DNA of 64,000 nucleotides, taken from positions 5,285,501 through 5,349,500 of the forward strand of contig JAUIMM010000088.1 in NCBI GenBank assembly GCA_031769625.1, given 5' to 3'. The translations under genes and the position numbers were made by a program. The notes under the pieces are model-generated. The model saw nothing but the letters and a program-made list of their open reading frames with translations, was not told the origin of the DNA and did not search any database. The DNA comes from Taudactylus pleione (lineage: Eukaryota > Chordata > Amphibia > Anura > Myobatrachidae). Below, one piece after another: positions 56,832-64,000 of the stretch. How positions within the stretch are numbered: the first letter of the stretch is position 1; every line of letters begins with the position of its first letter.

Positions 56832-57415
56832 CTATTCTATAGAGCATTTGTCAAGGAAGGTTTAAGTGTATGACACATTAATGTATGTCAAAAGGGAGCT
56901 GAGCAGTGACAATTTTAGTGAAGCAAGTCAGTGAAAAAACTGACGTCCGAGCGATTTCTTGGCTTATGCTGCCTAAACACCTGTTAAAGATATATGACAA
57001 TGATGGACTTTATTTTATACCATGTAGAGATTGATACGTAATATCCAGTTTTTCAACAAAACTTTATGCAAGCCCTGTTTACTGATACAAAAGTTCAGAT
57101 TTTCCCTGTTCCTTTATCATTTATGTAAAAAAAGATTCTTTAATTTCAAACAACTCCAATTCCCATTAAGAGCCTGCTTTGGCATGGCAATAAATAAAGC
57201 ACAGGGACAGATACTTAGCATGGCTGGAGTTGACCTAGGTGGAGACTCGTTTGCACGTGAACAACTTTACGTGGCCCTTTTGCTTGTCACATCACTACTA
57301 AATCTTTTCGTGTGCAGTTTTCACTATTCTATAGAGCATTTGTAGAGGAAGGTTTAGGTGTATGACACATTAATGAGCTGAGCAGTGACAATTTAGTGAG
57401 ACAAGTCAATAAAAT
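56828..57415. repeat. Direct repeats flanking the Helitron fragment
   Basis: CACTATTCTATAGAGCATTT, AGGAAGGTTTA, TGTATGACACATTAATG and GAGCTGAGCAGTGACAATTT occur at 56831-56935 and again, in the same order, at 57322-57412. The segment between holds the Helitron helicase fragment. The origin of the repeat is unclear. Confidence 0.75.
57031..57345 (+). pseudogene. Helitron helicase (Pif1-like) C-terminal fragment
   Basis: Helitrons encode a Rep-helicase protein for rolling-circle transposition. This frame reads FKQLQFPLRACFGMAINKAQ, then GVDLGGDSFAREQLYVALLL and LLNLFV, which match the last helicase motifs of Pif1-like Helitron proteins (the AFAxTINKAQGQT and GQLYVALSRV blocks). The usual SRV is changed to LLV and the upstream part is out of frame. 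Only about 60 residues are recognisable; no Rep domain or Helitron 3' hairpin was found. Confidence 0.82.
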
Positions 57416-57980
57416 ATGTACATCCCAGTTTGCCAAAATGACGCGATCGTGTGGCCCCGTCCCCCACCCACAAATACTTGTAGTCTGGCCGTCCCCGCCT
57501 CCTCGTGCTGGCCATGCTCCCCTGTCATGCCGATCTGGCTGCTCCTTCCTGGAAGGGGCAACCAGAAGGTTTGCAAGCCTGGTGTACAGTGATAATGTCA
57601 TGCCACAGAAACAGGTTTGGGTTAGCAAGTCATCATGTCCTGTCTTCAGGAACAAATGCGTTGGAACAAATGCTTAGACAAATGTGGGGACTAAGTAGAA
57701 AAATAATTTGTACCAAGGCCATATTATTGAATATATGTACATGTACGAATTGAATACATTTACACAATTATTACCTTACTTATTGAACATTATTTATTAT
57801 ATATTGAATTTTATTTATTGAACATTATTTTATACCATGTAGATACGTACATTATTATTCGGTTTATACAGAAAAGTTGATGTAAGCCCGGTGTTATAAG
57901 TCACGTTCACAACTTGTCTCCCTCGAGCAGTTTACCCTGTCTGGATGGGATTACTTCAGTTTCCCCTTTTGCTAGGCGAC
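57416..57980. other. No supported gene
   Basis: A GC-rich segment (57430-57560) followed by AT-rich sequence. Frames of 82-108 codons overlap on both strands and match no family. Confidence 0.4.
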
Positions 57981-59235
57981 TGTCACGCCTCAGGAAGTGA
58001 TGTGTCATCCACAGTGCAGTGTGATAGGTGGCTCCTCCTATTTGTACACACTGGACTTATGCCACCTTGCCAACTATAGTGTATCTGTGGGTTCCCTCGG
58101 CTCGGCTGCATGGTCAGCATTCTGCTCCCTGTGGTGTAGATTTTGCTTTTCCCAAAACAGCTTCTGTGCTGTCCCTGGTTCTGCAGCTTCTTCTACGGCT
58201 TCCTAGCTGCACCAATACCACCGTGCTGCCATCGGCTCTCCAAGCTGCAGCACCAACTACCTACTCCTTTATCATCGGCTCATGTTGCACCTTTGCTGCA
58301 CCAACAGCTTCCGTGCTGTCCCCAGCTATCCAGCATCTTCTATGGCTCCCTAGCCACACAAATACCACTGTGCTGCCTTCAGCTCTCAAAGCCATAGCAT
58401 CTACTGTTAAACTGTCTACCATCAGCTATTGCCACACCAATGGCACACAAGCCGCACGATTGGCACATTTACTGCACCATTGGTACAATTCCCGCACCAT
58501 CGGCTCCCAAAACCACAACATCTAGTATTACCCATCTACCAACAGCTATTGCCGCACCATTGGCACACTAGTGCACCATCGGCACATTTGCCACATCATC
58601 GGCACATTTGCCGAACCATGGGCTCCCAAAGCCTCAACATCTACTATTAACTGTCTACCAACAGCTATTGCTGCACCATCGGCACACAAGCCACACCATG
58701 GGCACATTTGCTGAATCATCGGCACACTTGCCGCACCGTTGGCTCCCAAAACCACAGCATTTATTATTAACTGTCTATCACCGGCTATTGCCACACCATC
58801 GGCACATTTGCCACATCATCGGCACATTTGCCACACCATCGGCTCCCAAAGCTGCAGCATCTACTGTTAAACTGTCTACCATCAGCTATTGCCACACCAT
58901 TAGCACACTAGCCACACCATTAGTACATTTGCTGCACCATCGGCACATTTGCAGCACCATCGGCACATTTGCAGCACCATCGGCTCCCAAGCCGCATCTC
59001 TCTAAGCGGTATCATAAATTCTTCCTGAACAAGACTCTTTTCCTTATCACAGGATTCCAGTTGACTCCCCTGTAAGCTGCCACTACTCCGAGTGGTAAGT
59101 CCAGACGGCCTCCTAAGTACTGGTGAGCAATTAATCTCTTAGGGAACAACGGGCGGTTGTTAGTGATGGAAGACCTCGTAGCCTGAGTTCTAGACGGCTT
59201 ACTAGGAGTGGTCACTGGAATTCATAACATTATAG
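57981..59235 (+). repeat. Candidate 5' LTR of the second Ty3/gypsy element
   Basis: The region starts TGTCACGCCTCAGG, like the LTR start seen at 6654 (TGTCAC), and ends near GGAATTCATAACATTATAG, just upstream of gag. It encloses a tandem array (58390-59000). No second LTR is in the window, so the boundaries are inferred from position only. Confidence 0.45.
58390..59000. repeat. Tandem repeat of about 110-140 bp with 21-bp subrepeats
   Basis: Units carry GCATCTACTGTTAAACTGTC, ACCATCAGCTATTGCCACAC and runs of the 21-bp subrepeat CACCATCGGCACATTTGC. About five units with differing numbers of subrepeats are present. Confidence 0.85.
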
Positions 59236-59289
59236 TCGGCCCAAAAAATATAAGTGAAAGAGTTTTTCGGACTAATAACTGCAGCTAAC

Positions 59290-60110
59290 ATGGAACAGGG
59301 GCAGATCAAATTCAAGTTATCACCCAGAAGGTCCAGGAGCTCTCCTTATGTGTCAAAGAGAGCCATTCTCCTGTTCTTCCAGTTCCTCTCCAAGAACCGA
59401 AAATTAACTTGCCAGATCGGTTTTCTGGGGATCACCGACAGTTTTTAAATGTCCTCGAAAGTTGCAAACTTTATTTAGGCTTCGTCCAGTCTCTTCAGGG
59501 GCACAGTTGCAACGAGTTGGACTGGTAATCTCTCTTCTTCAGGGGGATCCACAAACTTGGGCCTTCAAATTGCCTTCAACCCATGCTGTATTACAGACCG
59601 TTGATGCCTTCTTTACGGCATTGGGCCTATTGTATTTATGATCACCTGACCGGACTGCTTTGGCAGAGTCTAAATCCCGTTCTCTCAAACAGGGTCAGAA
59701 GGCGGCGGAAGATTACTCCTCAGAATTCCGCAGTTGGGCAACTGACTCGGGTTGGAACGATTGGCTCTACGCAGCCAATACCATCTCGGTCTTTCTGAGG
59801 CCATCAAGGACATTCTCATTCACCATTCTCCTTCTGAGTCCTTGGATGATCTCATGCAACAGGCAATTAGGATTGACCGGCATCTACGGGAATGAAGATG
59901 AGAGCAGAACCTTCCCACCTGGTCACCTCGTTCTCTCAGTTGGGTTCCATCTTCCGACATAGAAGAGCCTATGCAGATTGGTGCATCTCGCCTATCACCT
60001 GAAGATAAATTCAGAAGACGGTCTCTAGGCCTCTGTATGTATTGCGGAGACAAGGGACATACCATGAATAATTGTCTGCTCAAATCGGTAAAAGGCAAGG
60101 TTTAGGTGTT
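59290..60110 (+). pseudogene. Ty3/gypsy gag remnant with zinc knuckle
   Basis: The plus strand begins MEQGQIKFKL near 59290 and carries, in several frames, PDRFSGDHRQFLNVLESCKL, SLKQGQKAAEDYSSEFR and a capsid-like stretch (DDLMQQAIRIDRHL). It ends with the zinc knuckle CMYCGDKGHTMNNC (60034-60075; C-x2-C-x4-H-x4-C complete). Gag packages element RNA into particles. Frameshifts make it non-functional. Confidence 0.82.
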
Positions 60111-60877
60111 CGGGAGGAATTGCACTTAGGCCTTGCTCCCATTTCCTCCAAAAGCTCAGTGCTAGTTCCAGCAGTCATCCAACTTGCTAACTCCACTCTG
60201 ACTACTTTGGCATTTTTGGATAGTGGGGCGGCTGGTAACTTCATGGATTTCCTTTTCTTCCGCAAACTGGGTGTACCAGCTATCCCTTTGGATCAGAAAA
60301 TCCTAATCTGTGGTCTGGATGGAGGATTGATTTCATCAGGTCATGTTAAGTTTAAAACGCCTCCTCTCCATTTGTCAGTCGGAATTTTGCATTCAGAAAC
60401 TTTGTCGTTCTATCTCTTTCATTGTTCCTTGGCTCCTGTCGTTGTTGGTCTTCCGTGGCTTAGGGATCATAATCCCATTATTGATTGGCAGTCTGGAGAA
60501 ATAATCAGATAGAGCCATGCCTGTCAAACTCATTGCTTGGGTATTTCAGTTCGGTCAGTACAACATGCGGTTGCTGAGGTGCTTCCAGCCATTCCACTCC
60601 AGTACCGTGATTATGCCTATGTTTTCTCTAAAAAACTTGCACATGTCCTTCCTCCACATAGGCCCTACGACTGTGCCATCAACTTGATTCCAGGTGCTAA
60701 ATTACTCTAAGGTTGTTTCTATTCCTTTTCAGTAGCGGAGGAAAAGGCAATGAGAGAGTACAACGAGAACACTTTGGCTAAAGGGTTCATCCGCCCCTCT
60801 AAGTCACCAGTGGGAGCTGCCTTTTTCTTCGTGGGAAAGAAGGATGGATTTCGTCCCTGTATTGACTATAGGGGGTA
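60111..60877 (+). pseudogene. Ty3/gypsy protease and RT start, truncated
   Basis: The protease reads FLDSGAAGNFMD (active-site DSG intact) and ends with VVGLPWLRDHNPIIDW (60150-60510). After a stop at 60510 the linker to RT has [20 protein letters not shown], one in-frame stop, then [15 protein letters not shown] and FRPCIDYRG, the conserved entry into RT, where the sequence is cut by another repeat at 60878. It is the same kind of element as the 6.6-9.1 kb remnant but on the opposite strand. I cannot tell whether they are one family. Confidence 0.87.
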
Positions 60878-61490
60878 AATTTACTAAGAATCGAGTTTGG
60901 ATGAGTTTGGGTGATTTTGCAAAATCATGCGAGTTTAGCCTGTTTTTCAAACTCGCAAATTTACTAAAACCAAACAGGTGTGAGTTTGGAAGTGAGTTTT
61001 CTCTTCTCACTGTTAAAACTCATGTGAGTTTGCAAACTCGACTAAACTCACCATTGACCAAACTAGGAAGTACTTTACATGAAAAAGTTGCAACTCGCAA
61101 ATTTACAAAGAATCGAGTTTACAATCTAGGGTGAGTTTGTAGCAAACTCACTGATAAATTAATGTTTCAAATAGACCATCTCCTGAGCTGCGAGTTTGGC
61201 AGAAACATACACAGATCAATGTAATATGTGTATGTTTCTGCCTGAATACCTAATATAAAGTGTTTTTTATTAAAAAAGGTGACGTAGGGTCCCCCCCCAA
61301 AAGCCTAAATAGCTCTGGACTTGCTAGCTAGTCCTGGTTCCTAAAATTATGGGGAACAAAATGAGTAGGGTTCCACCGTAATTTAGGAACCAGCACCTGG
61401 CTGCAGGTCCAGTCCTGGTTTTAATTATAGGGGGAAAAAAATTGTGTAGGGGTCCCTCTATAAGTAAAACCAGCACCATACCCAAAACGG
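60878..61490. mobile_element. Repeat inserted in gypsy RT (GGGTAAATTTACTAAG end)
   Basis: The left end reads TAGGGGGTAAATTTACTAAG, the inverse of the right ends at 39775 and 47743, followed by GTTTGG/GAGTTT-type motifs, CTGAGCTGCGAGTTTGGCAG and the GGACT/CCAGTCCTGGTT units. A TA duplication is possible, as for Tc1/mariner-type elements, but no right end is visible and the gypsy RT does not resume. Confidence 0.65.
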
Positions 61491-62530
61491 TCTTTTTTTG
61501 TTAACTTCTCCATTATATGTTTATATATGGGGTTATTACATATCTTTTGACAGAATACATATTTATTTTCCATAATGGTTGTTTGTTTTTTATTTTGCAT
61601 TAACTTATGTTTCATACTTATTTGTGATCTCATCCTGTAAAAACTTATTGCATGATCATATCCATATCTTATCATTAATGTAGTATATATAGTTATTTCT
61701 TAATTTAATCTTTTCTTTTTCCAGATAAGCCTGCTGTTTCTCCAGCTCTATTAGCAGGATATGTCTGCAGGTATTTATCATACAAATAATCATCCTACTG
61801 TATTCCATAGAGGTTTCTTTCTTATTTTGTAGCAAGCGTATTAATATTTTACTCAATCTTATTTATCTTACTGGAGTTATATCATATTTAATACATTTTA
61901 TTTTTTTTACTGTCTACCATGGGCTTTTTATGTCTATTGTTATGTGTGTCCATCCATCCATCTATTTATTTATTTACATAATCATCACAACTTTACAATT
62001 AATACAGTTAGAAGTTCATAATTATCTGTAATATTTCACTAGTTCTTCTTTTATCATATTTACTGCAAATACCATAATATTGTTTTTTATAAATTAATGT
62101 GCTAATGTCAAGAAACTATATATAAATATGATTTAAAATAATCCTAGTGAATATATTATTGTGAGTAAATTATCATAATGTGTTCAGTGTTATGTGACTA
62201 TGTACATTTTTTTTGTGTTCAATATTATGAATAATGGTTGATGGTTGAAATCAATAATAACTTTTTGTTTATACATATATTTTGTTATGTATGTGAATTT
62301 TGTAATAAAAAATTAATACAAAATTGTGTGTATTTTGGTGAGAAACTGATATGTGAGAACTCATTCTACAGAAATATGACACTAAACCCAAAGTGAAGTG
62401 AGACACATGCATGTTGCAATATCTTATTAATGGTTTCCAACAAAATTGGTGTATATAAAAATCATGTACTGTAATTTCTCTATATTAGTTGATATATCTG
62501 ATGGTGACTCCTATTGTAGAATGTGTAGGG
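61491..62530. other. AT-rich sequence, no gene seen
   Basis: Very AT-rich with long T runs. It may include the 3' end region of the Penelope-like element to the right. Short minus-strand frames (66 and 84 codons) are not recognisable. Confidence 0.45.
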
Positions 62531-62539
62531 TTGAGAGTT

Positions 62540-64000
62540 AAAAAACCCCAAAACCAGAATTGATTGTTTTCATTCATAATGATTGGCACAATTCATGAGA
62601 AATATTAATCGGGATTCTTTTTGAAGGAGTTGTTTGTTAATATCTCCTCTTCTTATCACAATGCATACTTTTTCCATACCAAAAGCTTTAAGATGTTCAG
62701 GGTTCCCAAATGTTCCTTCAGGAAATATTTGACAACACTAATAAGTGTCTTGAACCTTTGTTAATCTGTTTTTGCATGTCTAGTATTCCCTACATTTTCG
62801 AGTATTCTCTTTTTAACTTGTCTATTTATCTGTCCAATATATTTTAACCCACATTAGCAGTAAAGACAGAATATTGCTCCTAGGGTCAAACAGCTGATAA
62901 AATTATTTATTCTCCATGTTTTTCCATATTTGTCTTCATATTTTTTTATTGGTTGATATATTTGTTTGCTTTGCAGCTTCCGCATGAGTAACAGTTGTTT
63001 TATTCTTTGTTTTTCCTTTCTTCACAAAGTGAGTGTGTACCAGTGAATCCAAAAGTTTGTGGATCTATGTCAACATGCATTCCCTCTATCCCCCAGGATT
63101 TTCACTAGATCTGCATCTGTGGTAAATACATTCCAATATTTTTGTAATATTTATTTAATTTGTTGTAATTCGTTACAGTATATTCCAAAGAGCCTGGTTG
63201 TATGGTCTTCCTTTCCCTTTTTCTTAAATGGTTGGGATGAGAGTAAAGATTTTCTGTATCTAACCACTGTCTTCCTCTATCCAGATTTTATAGTTTTATT
63301 ACTATAACTTCTCTGTTGGAGTTTGTGGGTTAATCCTTTAGCTGTTTTGTCAAAGTTTTGTTTCTCCCACCACCCGAGGCTTAAATTGGAATACATCGGA
63401 GCACATGTAGTGCCAATTGCTCTACCCCTGGGTCTGTAGGTAGTATATCACTAAAGAAAAAATAGATATGAATTTTAAAATTTGAATTAGAAGAATTAGA
63501 AATCCATTGTATTTATCTATCTCCAACATATTGAGAAAATATTTGACTGCTCTGATACAAGCTTCATGATTTATGCTTGTTTACAGCAACTCCACATTAC
63601 AAGTACACAGCCAAGTTCCAGGTTTTGGGACCATTGCTTTCAATTTTCCTACAACATACAAAGTGTCTCTGGTATAGGAGGGCAATTTTGTCACGTATCA
63701 TTTAAGATTTTTATTGACAAAAATACTTCTCATCCTATTCCCCACACTATGGGCCTTCCTGGTTTTCCATCCTTATTTTGGTGAATTTTGGGTAGTGGAT
63801 AAAAATACATTTTTGGGTGATCTTTACCCTATGGTTGTCTTTCTCCCATTTGGCAATGATTCTTTCTATCATGTTGACAGTTGGATTCAAAATGAATGTC
63901 CTATAGCATTCTTAATTTTCCAGTTCATTTCCAGTTGCATGCCTCTTTTTTTCCACAGAACTACAGTATTTTCCCCCCTTTGTCTGAGGATTTTATTTAT
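62540..64000 (-). pseudogene. Penelope-like element: RT and GIY-YIG endonuclease, partial
   Basis: Penelope-like retroelements pair an RT with a C-terminal GIY-YIG nuclease. On the minus strand, RT segments read YPLPKIHQNKDGKPGRPIV (about 63740-63800), the diagnostic PKIH...GRPIVS block, and, after shifts, LKAMVPKPGTWLC and HEACIRAVKYFLNM. Further on comes the Cys-rich linker SCGSCKANKYI (about 62960), then CGLKYIGQINRQVKKRI with LENVGNTRHA (62790-62870), the Y...YIG...R part of GIY-YIG, and KVCIVIRRGDINKQLLQKES (about 62610-62680), typical of the region after it. In-frame stops and shifts are frequent. The 5' part runs beyond the window. Confidence 0.82.

Noticed and set aside
57329..57655. 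108-codon minus-strand gene
   Set aside because: It overlaps two plus-strand frames of similar size in a GC-rich stretch and has no family resemblance.
58028..59075. Plus-strand frames of 165 and 155 codons in the tandem array
   Set aside because: They are repeat-driven frames (HHRHI/APSAP-type) within the LTR-like region and have no domain.

Overview
The window looks like intergenic DNA from a large, transposon-rich vertebrate genome. An anuran amphibian is the best guess (inference). The mix of hAT elements, 3-bp-TSD GGGCC elements (Harbinger-like), Ty3/gypsy, L1-type LINE, Penelope-like and Helitron remnants fits, as does the abundance of small terminal-inverted-repeat elements, minisatellites and (TA)n/(CA)n tracts. 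I recognise no intact host gene. All recognisable coding sequence belongs to transposons or transposon-like genes, and nearly all of it is broken.

Layout. 1-5.8 kb: a GGGCC element, an A-rich minisatellite and CCCTAA-rich repeats. 5.8-9.3 kb: a minus-strand Ty3/gypsy remnant (RT, RNase H, integrase, polypurine tract, LTR pieces) split by a 156-bp hAT MITE. 10.3-11.9 kb: a 59-bp minisatellite. 12.4 kb: a 342-bp hAT MITE. 14.1-21.0 kb: a repeat arm rich in TACCGACA motifs, split by a 5.6-kb hAT element whose transposase gene is nearly complete. 23.7-28.8 kb: a minus-strand multi-exon gene with a decayed Myb/SANT-like domain, invaded by a 2.4-kb hAT element (itself holding a 175-bp MITE) and by a 202-bp MITE sitting on a splice acceptor. 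31.9-32.4 kb: a frameshifted FLYWCH exon. 32.66-37.28 kb: a 4.6-kb hAT-like element filled by about 2.9 kb of 26-bp repeats. 37.56-38.56 kb: an inverted copy of the 14-21 kb arm, which preserves the empty site of the 5.6-kb hAT. 38.9-48.6 kb: repeated families, a 39-bp array split by a 336-bp element, a 469-bp hAT element and a TTAGGG-rich minisatellite. 48.6-51.0 kb: a 2.3-kb foldback element flanked by a 14-bp direct repeat and carrying a hammerhead ribozyme. 53.0-55.8 kb: two GGGCC elements, one inside an L1-type ORF1. 56.8-57.4 kb: a second hammerhead-like motif and a Helitron helicase fragment. 58.0-60.9 kb: a plus-strand Ty3/gypsy 5' half (LTR-like region, gag, protease, RT start) cut off by another repeat. 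62.5-64.0 kb: a minus-strand Penelope-like element (RT and GIY-YIG domain) running off the window.

No pathway links these genes. What the window offers is a readable record of nested transposition. Eleven short insertions keep paired target-site duplications and several hosts can be read across their insertions. The strongest novel candidates are the hammerhead-bearing foldback element, the empty-site pair for the 5.6-kb hAT, the homologous arms bracketing Myb/SANT-like and FLYWCH genes, and the related minisatellites inside hAT-type elements.
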